A stretch of DNA of 64,000 bases from NCBI RefSeq assembly GCF_900113115.1, contig NZ_FOOF01000003.1:248001-312000 (forward strand), read 5' to 3'. Both the position numbers and the translations under genes were made by a program. Numbering within the stretch: position 1 is the stretch's first letter; the number at the start of each line of letters is the position of its first letter. Below the pieces are notes generated by a model. The model had not been told where the DNA came from, did not search any database, and saw only the letters and a program-made list of their open reading frames with translations. The stretch is from Duganella sp. CF458 (lineage in GTDB: Bacteria; Pseudomonadota; Gammaproteobacteria; Burkholderiales; Burkholderiaceae_D). Below, one piece after another: positions 54,037 through 62,937 of this stretch.

Positions 54037-55593
54037 TTAGAATCTGGTTGTCAGAGTCGCGGACACGGCGTTTTCCGTGTAGTTCTGGCCGCCCAGCCCG
54101 AGCGAACCGCGCACGTGGCGCAATTCCACGGTAGCGCTGGTGCGCTTGGTATACGTCCGCGCCAGGTTGAGCCGCAGGTCGCGATGCCTGGTGCTGCGCG
54201 CATCGCTCAACGATTTGACGTTCATCGCATTGCCGATCAGGGTTGCCACGGTTTGCGCCCCGGGCCGGTAGCTGATGCTGGCCATGGCGCCCAGCTGCTC
54301 GGTATTGTCGTTCAGGGTCGCCAGGGAACTGCCCAGCAGCACACTGTCGACCTGCTGGCTCGACAGCATCTGGCGTTTGTTCTGGAACACGCTGACCGTG
54401 GTGGTGGTGCGCGCCAGCTGCCAGGCCATGCCCGCGTTTAACTGCTTGTTCAGCGAATAGCGGTTGCTCAGGAAGTTGACGCTGGTGGCCAGCGAGGGCG
54501 GCAAACCTGCCGACTGGATATAGGCTTGCACCGCGGCAGCGCGCAGCAGCGCGTCCGGAATCTGGGCGCGGAACAGGTTGTCCAGCATGGCGGCCGTATC
54601 GATCGCCTGCGGCAGCACGAACTGGCTGCGCGTCGAGTTGACGGAATCGGTGTAATTGATGTTCCACACCGTGCCGCGGCTGCGGTGCTGCAGCGCCAGG
54701 CTGTAGCTGGGGCCATAGAAGCGGTGGCCGGCGGTGGCCTGCACCGAGGTGCGGGCCGATGGCGTCCACTGCAGCGAGCCGCCGTAGGCCGCGCCCGATT
54801 GCGCCCCGCCCACGCCGCTGAAATCATAGCTGTCGTAGCCGCCGTACAGGCCGAGGTTGAGCTGTGGCGTGGCTGCATAGCGCAGGTTGAGGTTGGCCGC
54901 CTTGGAACTGGTGCTTTGCTGGCGCTCGCCGCCGCCGATGACCGGCAACTGCTCGTCGATCACCGAGCGCGACGCCATGGCATCCCAGCCAAAGCGGCGG
55001 AAGGTCGGTCCGCTGGCCAGCAGCGCGCTGATGGTATTGCCATCGCTGCGGCGCATGCCGGCGTTGTCGGTGCTGACCGAGTCGTGCGAATAGCGCAGCT
55101 GGCCATTGGCAAACGCGCCGAAGCGGTGCACCAGGTAAGGGCTGATGCGGTAGGTGCGCACCTCGGTGCGGTTGGTGCTCACGTAGTCGTTGCCGGCCTG
55201 CAGCGGTCCGAAGGCCGACGTGGCTTGCTGGTGGATGCCGGTCTGGGCATCGAGGAACAGCAGGTCGTCGACCAGGCGCGACTTGAGCAGGCCGTTCAAG
55301 TTCTGGTTGTGGCGCTGGGCCCCATTGCGCCGCGCGCCGGCATACTCGTACACGCTCAGCGAATAATCGAAGCTGAGGTCAAACCGCTGCGAATGGTTGA
55401 GCAACTGGAAGCCCGGCGTGAGTTGCAGGACCCACCCGCTTTCGGCCCGGTCGCCGGCTTGCAGGCCGACATTATCGGAATACGTGGCGCGCGCGGCGGC
55501 GGTCGGCGTGAAATCCCACGCGGCGTGCGCCGGAAAGGCCGCCGCCAAGCCTGCTGCCAGCGGCAGCAGGGCCAGGCGGCTGCGCTTAGCCAT
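54037..55593 (-). CDS. PEP-CTERM system-associated outer-membrane beta-barrel protein
   Basis: A 518-residue protein with a signal peptide (about 1-25, ending AHAAW) and many amphipathic beta strands ending in TTRF, as in the exosortase-locus outer-membrane family. It is presumably the channel for the exopolysaccharide or an associated porin. Starts at 55593 (MAKRSR) and 55605 (MTITMAKR) are both possible; neither has a good ribosome site, and both overlap the upstream kinase gene. I chose the one that gives a normal signal peptide. Confidence 0.88.
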   Translation of the reverse strand: MAKRSRLALLPLAAGLAAAFPAHAAWDFTPTAAARATYSDNVGLQAGDRAESGWVLQLTPGFQLLNHSQRFDLSFDYSLSVYEYAGARRNGAQRHNQNLNGLLKSRLVDDLLFLDAQTGIHQQATSAFGPLQAGNDYVSTNRTEVRTYRISPYLVHRFGAFANGQLRYSHDSVSTDNAGMRRSDGNTISALLASGPTFRRFGWDAMASRSVIDEQLPVIGGGERQQSTSSKAANLNLRYAATPQLNLGLYGGYDSYDFSGVGGAQSGAAYGGSLQWTPSARTSVQATAGHRFYGPSYSLALQHRSRGTVWNINYTDSVNSTRSQFVLPQAIDTAAMLDNLFRAQIPDALLRAAAVQAYIQSAGLPPSLATSVNFLSNRYSLNKQLNAGMAWQLARTTTTVSVFQNKRQMLSSQQVDSVLLGSSLATLNDNTEQLGAMASISYRPGAQTVATLIGNAMNVKSLSDARSTRHRDLRLNLARTYTKRTSATVELRHVRGSLGLGGQNYTENAVSATLTTRF

Positions 55594-56545
55594 AGTGATA
55601 GTCATAGGTCTCGGTACCCGGGAATTCACGCGACTTGTTGTAGATCAGGTTGACGTTGCTCAAGCCTTCCAGCTGGCGCAGCGATTCCTTGACCGCGTGC
55701 TGGGTGGTGCGCTCCGATTCCACCACCATCACGATCTGGCCCATATTCGAGGCCAGCACATGCGATTCTGACGTCAGCAGCAGCGGCGGCGAATCGAAGA
55801 TCACGATACGGTCCGGGTAGCGGTTCGCGATCTCATTGACCAGGTTTTTCATCATGTGCGAGGCCAGCAGCTCGGTGGCACGCGGCGAGCTGGTGCCGGC
55901 TGGCAGGATCGACAGGGTATTGACATTGGTGCGCAGCATCACGTCGGCCATGTCGACACTGTCGTCCAGCAAGATGTCCATCAGGCCGCGCTGGGCCGGC
56001 AAGCCCAGCGTGCGCAGCACCGACGGCCGCGCCACGTCGGCGTCGACCAGCAACACGGTGTGGTCCAGTTCCATGGCAATGCTCATCGCCAGGTTGATGG
56101 CGCAGAAGGTCTTGCCTTCGCCGGGCAGCGAACTGGTGATCATGATCAGGTTGCCCGGGTTGTCGCCCTGCTTGCGGGCGGCAAAGGCGCGCTTGATCAG
56201 CGGGCGCTTGATGATGCGGAAATCCTCCACCAGCGCGGTGCGGCCGCCGGCGGCAGTGACCAGGCCGGACTCGTGCATGCGCATCAGGTCCAGTTCCACG
56301 GTATGGGTGGTACGGCGGCTGGCATCGCCGTGCGGCTGCAGGGTGGCCAGCGTCGGCATCACGGGCGCCGCGGCCGCGGCGGGGGTAGCAGCTTGGGCAG
56401 CAGCGGGCGCCGCGGCAGCCGGGGCCGCGTGGGCTGCTTCCGCTACCGGAGCCGCGGCCGGTGCCGGAGGGATGGTGGCTTCGGCTGCGGCGTCGGCAGG
56501 ACGCGCTTGCCCGAGGCGGTTGGCGGCTTTTTCGATAATGCTCAC
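55586..56545 (-). CDS. XrtA-associated tyrosine autokinase (CpsD/EpsG-like)
   Basis: A 319-residue bacterial tyrosine kinase. An Ala/Pro-rich linker (about 18-63) precedes the BY-kinase domain with Walker A SSLPGEGKT at 138-146, Walker A' LLVDADVARP near 170, and Walker B VIFDSPP. The last six residues, YDYHYG, contain three Tyr, in the position of the autophosphorylated cluster. The kinase is separate from the chain-length protein, 27 bases downstream of it. It controls polymer length and export. Confidence 0.95.
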   Translation of the reverse strand: MSIIEKAANRLGQARPADAAAEATIPPAPAAAPVAEAAHAAPAAAAPAAAQAATPAAAAAPVMPTLATLQPHGDASRRTTHTVELDLMRMHESGLVTAAGGRTALVEDFRIIKRPLIKRAFAARKQGDNPGNLIMITSSLPGEGKTFCAINLAMSIAMELDHTVLLVDADVARPSVLRTLGLPAQRGLMDILLDDSVDMADVMLRTNVNTLSILPAGTSSPRATELLASHMMKNLVNEIANRYPDRIVIFDSPPLLLTSESHVLASNMGQIVMVVESERTTQHAVKESLRQLEGLSNVNLIYNKSREFPGTETYDYHYG

Positions 56546-56572
56546 TTGAAGACTCCCTGGGTGTTGCGCAGC

Positions 56573-58099
56573 TCAGGCGGCGCGCAGCAAGGTAACGGTA
56601 ATGACACCGCCAAATGCGGTCAGCAGCGAGGCCACGGCCAAGCCGAAGGCATACAGCCGGCGCCGGCGCGAAGAGCGCTGCTGCTCGGTCCAGTTCATGC
56701 CGATGGTGCCGAGAATCGGCACCCCGGTGACTTCACGCAAGCTGTGCTGGCTGAGGAAGGTCGGACGCACCTGGCTCATCAGGAACGCACCGCCCAGGCC
56801 GGCCAGCAGGGCAGCCACGAACACGATCGAGTAAAAGCGTGCGCGGTTCGGGCCGGTCGGGGTTTGCGGCACGATCGGCGGGTCGATCACGCGGAAGCTC
56901 ATCATGTCGGTCGCCGAGCTCAGATCGCCGGACAGCTTGGCCGCTTCGCGGCGCTGCACCAGCTTTTCATAGTTTTCCTTGTTGATCGAGTAGTCGCGGT
57001 TGAGCTGTGCCAGCTGCGCCTCGACTTCCGGCGCCGCCGTGCTCTGCGAGCGCATGCGGTCCATGCGCGCCGAATACTCGCCGACGCGGGCCTTGAGCGA
57101 TGCCACGCGCGCTTCTTCCACCGACAGCGCGACGTTCATCTGCTGCAGCATCGGGCTGTAGCCGGCGCCCGGATCGCCGCTCTTGGCCGCCTTCTTCGCC
57201 TCGTCCTTCTTGCGTTGCTGCAGGTTGGCAATCAGGCGCTTGGACGACACGATGTCCGGATGCTCTTCGGTGTACTGCATGCGCAGGCTGTCAAGCTGCT
57301 TCTCCAGCGTCGAGATGCGGCCATCGATTTCCGGATTGGCGATGTTGGTGGCGTCGGCTGCCGGCGCCATGTCTTCCCCGGCGATCTGGCGCTTGATGGC
57401 ATTGCGCGCCTGTTCGGCTTCCAGCAATTCCAGGCGCGCCTGGTTCAGCTTTTCCGACAGGTCGCCCAGGTTGCTCGAGTAATCGGTGCCCTGGCGCGGC
57501 AGCAAGCCCATATGGCGGATCTTGAATTCCTTCAGCGCATTTTCGCCGGCGGCCAGGCGCTCCTCGTACATCTTGATCTGGTCGTCGATGAACTGCACGG
57601 CCTTTTCCGAATCCTGCTTCTTGCCGCCGAAGGAGCCTTCCACAAAGATGGTCAGCAGCGACTGCACCACGTCCTTGCCCAGCTTGGGATTCTCATTGTT
57701 GTAGGAGATGGTGTAGATGTCGTCGCGTTCGGTACCGATCACCTTGATCGCGCCCATCAGCTCATCGACCTGACGCTCGTGTTCCTTGCCATCCTTGGCC
57801 TTGATGTCCAGGTCCACCATGCGCAGCACGCGCTCCACATTGGGGCGGCTGATCAGGGTGCGGCGCATGAACATCACTTGCTGCTCGACGTTGGGGGTGG
57901 TGGTCATGCCCGACATCAGCGGCTTCAGGATACTCTGGGTATCGACATACACCCGGGCCGACGCCTGGTAATCGTTGGGCAGGCGGTACACCACCGCCCA
58001 GCCGATCACTGCCACCAGCCAAGCGATTGCCACGGCATACCAGCGGTATTTCCCGATTGCTTTAAGAAAGGTCAACAGCAATGCCAAAATCTCTGCCAT
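56573..58099 (-). CDS. XrtA-associated polysaccharide chain-length determinant (Wzz-like)
   Basis: A 508-residue inner-membrane protein. The N-terminal helix is about 19-41, a Wzz domain and a coiled-coil region (about 175-400) lie in the periplasm, and a C-terminal helix pair (about 420-450, and near 485-505) completes the topology. There is no fused kinase; it works with the autokinase gene downstream. The ATG at 58099 was chosen; a GTG at 58108 in frame would add three residues. It is the first gene of the minus-strand operon. Confidence 0.93.
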   Translation of the reverse strand: MAEILALLLTFLKAIGKYRWYAVAIAWLVAVIGWAVVYRLPNDYQASARVYVDTQSILKPLMSGMTTTPNVEQQVMFMRRTLISRPNVERVLRMVDLDIKAKDGKEHERQVDELMGAIKVIGTERDDIYTISYNNENPKLGKDVVQSLLTIFVEGSFGGKKQDSEKAVQFIDDQIKMYEERLAAGENALKEFKIRHMGLLPRQGTDYSSNLGDLSEKLNQARLELLEAEQARNAIKRQIAGEDMAPAADATNIANPEIDGRISTLEKQLDSLRMQYTEEHPDIVSSKRLIANLQQRKKDEAKKAAKSGDPGAGYSPMLQQMNVALSVEEARVASLKARVGEYSARMDRMRSQSTAAPEVEAQLAQLNRDYSINKENYEKLVQRREAAKLSGDLSSATDMMSFRVIDPPIVPQTPTGPNRARFYSIVFVAALLAGLGGAFLMSQVRPTFLSQHSLREVTGVPILGTIGMNWTEQQRSSRRRRLYAFGLAVASLLTAFGGVITVTLLRAA

Positions 58100-58289
58100 C
58101 TCGATCACTCATCCCTGGTTAGGCAGGCAAACTGTCGCAATGCCCACATCTAATATTGCCTAAATAACATCTAATCTCTATCATACAGCAGAACGCGCTG
58201 GCTGTTACTATTAATTTATGTCTGTTGCGCACTGCTGACGAAAAGAATTTAACATTTCCCTATAGCAATTCACCACTTTTGGAGGCGGC

Positions 58290-59063
58290 ATGCTCAAGCT
58301 GATTTCACTATTCCTGGCCGCCTGCCTGGCCTGCGCCAGCCCGCTGGCCGGGGCCGCGCCGCTGCCGCGCACGATTGCCGCCGTCAAACCCAGCGTGGTC
58401 GGCATCGGCACCTTCAACCGCACGCGCAGTCCCGCCATCGTATTCCATGCCACCGGCTTTGTGGTGGGTGACGGATTATCGGTCATCACCAATGCGCACG
58501 CGGTGACGGCACTCGATTCGGAAAAACTGGAAACCCTGGGCGTGGTGACCGGCAAGGGCGACCAGCTGCAGTTTCGCGAAGCCAGCGTGGTGACCATCGA
58601 CCGCGCGCACGACCTGGTGCACCTGCGCCTGAAGGGCGCGCCCTTGCCGGCCCTGGCCCTGGGCAGCAGCGAGATGCTGGACGAAGGCAGCGACCTGGTG
58701 TTTACCGGCTACCCGCTGGGCATCCTGCTGGGCCTGAACCCGGTCACCCACCGCGCCTTGCTGGCGGCGCAAACGCCCGCCATCCTGCCGACCCCGAGTT
58801 CGCGCGGCCTCAATCCGCGCGCCGTGCTGCAGCTCCAGCGTGGCGCGCCGTTCACGATTTACCAGCTCGACGGTACAGCCTACCCCAGCAATAGCGGCAG
58901 CCCCGTGTATGATCCGGAAACCGGCGCCGTGGTGGCCGTGATTAATATGACCCTGGTCAAGGGCATGAAGGAAAGCGCGATCACCGCCCCGAGCGGCATC
59001 AGCTACGCCATCCCGGTGCGCCACGTGCATGAACTGCTGCAACAGGGCGGGGCACAAAAATAG
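58290..59063 (+). CDS. Secreted trypsin-like serine protease in the XrtA locus
   Basis: A 257-residue S1-type protease. The signal peptide is about 1-23 (ending GAA), with the catalytic triad His70 (VITNAHAV), Asp108 (RAHDLVHLRL) and Ser202 (YPSNSGSPVYD). The serine motif is NSGSP instead of DSGGP, as in HtrA-like members, but no PDZ domain follows. A strong GGAGG precedes the ATG. It is divergent from the chain-length gene (181-base gap) and in front of the export lipoprotein gene. It may process sorted proteins or regulate the locus; this is inference. Confidence 0.92.
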   Translation: MLKLISLFLAACLACASPLAGAAPLPRTIAAVKPSVVGIGTFNRTRSPAIVFHATGFVVGDGLSVITNAHAVTALDSEKLETLGVVTGKGDQLQFREASVVTIDRAHDLVHLRLKGAPLPALALGSSEMLDEGSDLVFTGYPLGILLGLNPVTHRALLAAQTPAILPTPSSRGLNPRAVLQLQRGAPFTIYQLDGTAYPSNSGSPVYDPETGAVVAVINMTLVKGMKESAITAPSGISYAIPVRHVHELLQQGGAQK

Positions 59064-59127
59064 CAAGGTAAAATAGCAAGACTCGTGATATAACAGGCAA
59101 TGCCAAAAAGCAAACAAGGAGAATAAT

Positions 59128-59757
59128 GTGAATATGCAAACCAAGCTGGCCCGCGTGCTGGCCGCGAGTGCCGTCGTGTTCGGCGCACTGGGCCTGGGCG
59201 GCTGCTCCACGCCCCATGGCGGAGCCCCGTCGGACGCCGGCGCCGTGCCGCAAACCGACTACCTGATCGGCCCGGGCGACAACCTGAGCATCATCGTCTG
59301 GCGCAATCCGGAAGTGTCGCAGGTGGTGCCGGTGCGCCCGGACGGCAAGATCACCACGCCGCTGGTGGAAGACTTGCCGGCCAGCGGCAAGACCTCGACC
59401 GAGCTGGCGCGCGATATCGAAAAAGCGCTGGCCAAGTTCATCCAGCAACCGGTGGTCACGGTCATCGTCACCGGCTTCGTCGGCACGTATGGCGAGCAGA
59501 TCCGCGTGATCGGCCAGGCCGCCAAGCCGCAATCGCTGCCTTACCGGCGCGATATGTCGATCCTGGACGTGATGATTGCCGTGGGCGGGGTCACGGAGTT
59601 TGCCGCCGGCAACAAGGCCAGCATCATCCGCCAGGTCGACGGCAAGCAGCAGCAATTCACCGTGCGCTTGAACGACTTGATCAAGGATGGCGATATTTCG
59701 GCCAATGTGCCGATGCGCCCCGGCGATATTCTGGTAATTCCGGAGAGCTTCTTCTAG
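59128..59757 (+). CDS. XrtA-associated exopolysaccharide export lipoprotein (Wza-like)
   Basis: A 209-residue lipoprotein with lipobox LGLGGC (Cys26 lipidated), then a PES/Wza polysaccharide export domain (YLIGPGDNLSIIVWRNPEVS) and a SLBB-like part (YGEQIRVIGQAAKPQSLPY). It forms the outer-membrane export channel for the exopolysaccharide. The GTG at 59128 has AAGGAG at good spacing; an ATG at 59134 is an alternative. Length suits the short exosortase-locus export proteins. Confidence 0.95.
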   Translation: MNMQTKLARVLAASAVVFGALGLGGCSTPHGGAPSDAGAVPQTDYLIGPGDNLSIIVWRNPEVSQVVPVRPDGKITTPLVEDLPASGKTSTELARDIEKALAKFIQQPVVTVIVTGFVGTYGEQIRVIGQAAKPQSLPYRRDMSILDVMIAVGGVTEFAAGNKASIIRQVDGKQQQFTVRLNDLIKDGDISANVPMRPGDILVIPESFF

Positions 59758-59829
59758 ACTGGAAGTACCAATTCGATAGTTTCCTGTAGGTGTCGAAAAT
59801 TCTTACAGTTCAAGATAAGATAGGCGGTT

Positions 59830-59849
59830 GGGGGGCGTGAGCGCCCCCC
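59830..59849. terminator. GC-rich hairpin after the export gene
   Basis: GGGGGGCG (59830-59837) and CGCCCCCC (59842-59849) form a perfect 8-bp stem with a TGAG loop. It lacks a clear T-run after it, so termination is likely but weak. The rest of the 220-base gap holds a second, imperfect hairpin at 59937-59953. Confidence 0.55.
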
Positions 59850-59936
59850 TTGGTCTAGCTAAGCACCTGATTTTCCAGCAATTCCATAGGTGAAACTCGT
59901 ATCTGGAACGGTACTTGCTTCTTCACTAAGTATCAC

Positions 59937-59953
59937 GGGCGGCAACGCTGCCC
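59937..59953 (+). promoter_or_regulatory. Leader hairpin upstream of the secreted-protein gene
   Basis: GGGCGGC (59937-59943) and GCTGCCC (59947-59953) pair with one G-U wobble around AAC, ending 24 bases before the GTG start. Could affect translation or act as a weak terminator; not resolvable by eye. Confidence 0.3.
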
Positions 59954-59977
59954 TTCTTAATTCGCAAGGACGACGAC

Positions 59978-60631
59978 GTGGCCATTGAACAACAGCCAGG
60001 CAAGCAACTGAGCGCACAAGGCGCTGCGCGCCGCCGCTTCACACGCGCCGGTGCCGCCGCATCCGGCGTGCTCCTGACCCTGCACAGCCAACCTGGCATG
60101 GCTGCGGTGGTGTGCGCCGGCCCTTCGGGTTTCCAGTCCGGCCTGGTCAGCGCTCGCCCCAACGATCCGGGCGCCTGCGCCGGCAAATCGCCAGGCGCAT
60201 GGAAGAATACCGATCCGGCGCCGGACAGCAGCAGCACCGGCAAGGGCGGCAAAGGAGGCGGCAAGGGCGGTGGCAAGAATCCGACCCCGTCGCCGCTGCC
60301 GGACAAGGTGTGGCCGGCCGGCGCCTTGCCGACCGATAAGTTCCGTAGCGTATTCACCTGCACGCTGGAGATGAACAACAGCTACGGTTCGGACAATTGC
60401 ACCCTGGACTACATCCTGGGCAACGAACCGACCTTCGACAAATACAAGCTGGGCGCCCACCTGGTGGCGGCTTACCTGAACGTGCTGGCCGGCCTGTCCA
60501 GTTTCCAGACCGTGCCGATGCTGCAAAACATCTGGAACGAGCTGCGCGACACCGGCCACTTCACCCCGACTGCCGGCGTGCAGTGGGATGCCAAGCAAGT
60601 GGTCGACTACCTGTCCGGTACCATGGGTTGA
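59978..60631 (+). CDS. Secreted Cys- and Gly/Lys-rich protein of the HPr-rel-A cassette
   Basis: A 217-residue protein starting at GTG with AAGGA 7 bases upstream. A twin-arginine-like RRRFTRA (18-24) precedes a short hydrophobic stretch (about 25-37), suggesting Tat export. Residues 46-77 have two Cys and SPGAWKN, then a GKGGKGGGKGGGK insert (88-100), then VWPAG and a conserved-looking C-domain (about 118-217) with FTCTLEMNN and DNCTLDYILGNE. The four cysteines (46, 67, 128, 141) suggest disulphides. Its stop overlaps the PqqD-like gene by one base. Likely the cargo of the cassette; function unknown. Confidence 0.75.
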   Translation: MAIEQQPGKQLSAQGAARRRFTRAGAAASGVLLTLHSQPGMAAVVCAGPSGFQSGLVSARPNDPGACAGKSPGAWKNTDPAPDSSSTGKGGKGGGKGGGKNPTPSPLPDKVWPAGALPTDKFRSVFTCTLEMNNSYGSDNCTLDYILGNEPTFDKYKLGAHLVAAYLNVLAGLSSFQTVPMLQNIWNELRDTGHFTPTAGVQWDAKQVVDYLSGTMG

Positions 60632-60864
60632 TGCCGCAGCAGTGGCAACTGGTGGCAGGCCAGTCTCTGCTGCATCGCAGCTGGGACGGCCAGGTCGTGC
60701 TGTACAACGAAGTGTCCGGCGCCACCCACCTGCTGGACCAGGCTACCCTCGATTTGCTGCACGCCTTGCGCGCGGGCGACCTCGCGCCCGAAGACTGGGC
60801 CGACGCTGAGCTCCAGCTGGCCTTGGCCGGCTTGCGCAAACTCTACCTGGTGGAACCATGCTGA
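60631..60864 (+). CDS. PqqD-like peptide chaperone (HPr-rel-A system)
   Basis: A 77-residue PqqD-family protein of the HPr-rel-A type. PqqD proteins bind precursor peptides and present them to modifying enzymes. The blocks LYNEVSGATHLLDQ and a helical C-terminus fit. The ATG at 60631 overlaps the preceding TGA (TGATG), and the kinase ATG lies 7 bases before its stop. Its presence implies that a peptide or protein substrate is bound and modified. Confidence 0.87.
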   Translation: MPQQWQLVAGQSLLHRSWDGQVVLYNEVSGATHLLDQATLDLLHALRAGDLAPEDWADAELQLALAGLRKLYLVEPC

Positions 60865-61772
60865 CCGTGGCATCGTTGGCGCCGGGAGCGCTGCAGGCGC
60901 GCCTGGCGGGTGACGGCCTGCGCCTGCGCACCGGCCGCTTTGCGGTGCGGCTGCAGGCCGACATGCCGAGCGTGGCGGCCGGCATCGGCCAGTTGTACGG
61001 CGACTACCCCTTGCTGCAGGACAGCGATTTCGCCGATTTCCACCTGCAGTTGCGGCGCCCCCGTTCGGCGCGCCGCTGGCTGCGCCCGCAAGTGCGGCTG
61101 CATTGCGACGGCTACGAGATGTTCCAGCCGATGCCGCTGCAGCATGCCTTCCCCATGTTCGAATGGGGCTTGAACTGGTGCGTGTCGAGCCGCGCCCACC
61201 GCTACCTGATCGTGCACGCCGCCGTGCTGGAACGCCAGGGCCGCGCCGTCATCCTGCCGGCCCCGCCAGGCTCGGGCAAGAGCACGCTGACGGCCGCCCT
61301 GTGCGGCAAGGGTGGCTGGCGCCTGCTGTCCGACGAGCTGACCCTGCTCGAACTCGATACCGGCCTGGTGGTGCCCAACCCGCGCCCGGTCAGCCTGAAG
61401 AATGCCTCCATCGACATCATCCGCGCCTACCTGCCCGATGCCGTGCTGAGCACGCCCGTGCACGACACCAGCAAGGGCACCGTGGCCCATATGCGCGCGC
61501 CGGGCGATGCCGTGGCGCGCGCCGCCGACTGCGCCCGGCCGGCCTGGATCGTATTCCCGCACTACAGCGCCGGCGCCGCCACCACGCTGGAACCGCTTGC
61601 GCGCGCCGCCACTTTCATGGAACTGGCCGGCAACAGCTTCAACTACAGCGTGCTGGGGGCGGCCGGCTTCCACGCCCTGGGCCGCCTGATCGAGCAGGCG
61701 GCCGGCTTCCGCTTCCGCTATAGTGCGCTGGATGAAGCCCTGGACACCTTTGCCCGACTGCATGAAAGCTGA
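60858..61772 (+). CDS. HprK-related kinase A
   Basis: A 304-residue protein with the HPr kinase/phosphorylase-like P-loop fold. Walker A APPGSGKS is at 135-142, His120 (IVHAAVLER) and SDE (158-160) are in the catalytic neighbourhood. The usual HprK N-terminal domain and the phosphocarrier HPr are not encoded nearby. HprK-related kinase A proteins occur in cassettes with a PqqD-like protein and a nucleotidyltransferase; the substrate is not known. It overlaps both neighbours, by 7 and 11 bases. Confidence 0.9.
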   Translation: MLTVASLAPGALQARLAGDGLRLRTGRFAVRLQADMPSVAAGIGQLYGDYPLLQDSDFADFHLQLRRPRSARRWLRPQVRLHCDGYEMFQPMPLQHAFPMFEWGLNWCVSSRAHRYLIVHAAVLERQGRAVILPAPPGSGKSTLTAALCGKGGWRLLSDELTLLELDTGLVVPNPRPVSLKNASIDIIRAYLPDAVLSTPVHDTSKGTVAHMRAPGDAVARAADCARPAWIVFPHYSAGAATTLEPLARAATFMELAGNSFNYSVLGAAGFHALGRLIEQAAGFRFRYSALDEALDTFARLHES

Positions 61773-62874
61773 GCTGCCGCTCCTGCTGCGCGCCCTGCGC
61801 GCGCCGCAGCAGCTGGCCGCCCTGCCGCCCGCGGACTGGGACCTGCTGCTGCGCCAGGCCGCCAATGCCAACCTCAGCGCCACCCTGCACGACTGGCTGG
61901 CGCAGCACGGCGTGCTGGCGCAGGCCCTGCCCCAGGCGCGCGAGCAATTGTCCTGGGCCGCCGTGATGGCGCGCCGCCACCGCCAGGCCACCTACTGGGA
62001 AATCCGCCTGATCGGCAAGGCGCTGGCCGGGCTCGGCGTGCCGCTGCTGCTGTTGAAAGGCGGGGCCTATGCCGCCGCCGGCTTGCCGCCCGCCGCCGGC
62101 CGCCTGTTTTCCGACATCGACATCCTGGTGCCGGAAGACAGCCTGCCGCAAGTGGAAGCGGCCCTGATGCGCCACGGCTGGGTCGGCACGCACCACGACA
62201 GCTACGACCAGCGCTATTACCGCGAATGGATGCACGAGCTGCCGCCGATGATGCATGTGCTGCGCCAGACCGCCATCGACGTGCACCACACCATCCTGCC
62301 GCGCAGCGCCGCCCAGCGCCCCGATGCGCGCCTGTTGCGTGCCGCCGCCCGGCCGCTGGCGGGCGAGGGCGAGGCCGCGGCAGCCGGGGTCGCCATCCTG
62401 GCGCCGCTGGACATGGTGCTGCACAGCGCCACCCACCTGTTTGCCGACGGCGAGTTCGACAAGGGCTTGCGCGACCTGTGGGACTTGCACTGCCTGCTCA
62501 CCCATTTCGGCCGGCATGAGCCCGGCTTCTGGGAAGCGCTGCCGGCGCGCGCGCGCCAGCACCAGTTGCAGCGCTTCATGTTCTATGGCTTGCGCTACAG
62601 CGCCATGCTGCTCGGCACCGAGGTGCCGCCGGCCACCATGGCCGCCATGGCAGCCGATGCGCCGCCGCCCCTGCTGCTGGCCGGGATGGATGCGCTGTTG
62701 ACGCGCGCGCTGCTGCCGCATCACCCCAGCTGCCGCGGCGCCGGCAGCGCCGTGGCCGACTTCCTGCTGTATGTGCGCGGCAACTGGCTGCGCATGCCGC
62801 CGCTGCGCCTGGCGCGCCACCTGTTCCATAAGGCATTTTTGACACCCAAAAACTCGCAGGGCGCGGCCGCATAA
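61762..62874 (+). CDS. Nucleotidyltransferase family protein (HPr-rel-A cassette)
   Basis: A 370-residue protein of the NTP_transf_5-like group. LLLLKGGAYAAAG and GRLFSDIDILV hold the metal-binding Asp118 and Asp120. It overlaps the kinase gene by 11 bases. Together with the kinase this suggests sequential nucleotide-dependent modification of one substrate, possibly AMPylation or nucleotide attachment. The ATG at 61762 was chosen because the preceding residues of the open frame overlap the kinase and are unlike the family. Confidence 0.87.
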   Translation: MKAELPLLLRALRAPQQLAALPPADWDLLLRQAANANLSATLHDWLAQHGVLAQALPQAREQLSWAAVMARRHRQATYWEIRLIGKALAGLGVPLLLLKGGAYAAAGLPPAAGRLFSDIDILVPEDSLPQVEAALMRHGWVGTHHDSYDQRYYREWMHELPPMMHVLRQTAIDVHHTILPRSAAQRPDARLLRAAARPLAGEGEAAAAGVAILAPLDMVLHSATHLFADGEFDKGLRDLWDLHCLLTHFGRHEPGFWEALPARARQHQLQRFMFYGLRYSAMLLGTEVPPATMAAMAADAPPPLLLAGMDALLTRALLPHHPSCRGAGSAVADFLLYVRGNWLRMPPLRLARHLFHKAFLTPKNSQGAAA

Positions 62875-62937
62875 CGGCAGCAACTGCCAGCGCCGTCCAG
62901 CTACAATTGCCGGGTACTCGCTTTGCACGGAGCAGGC

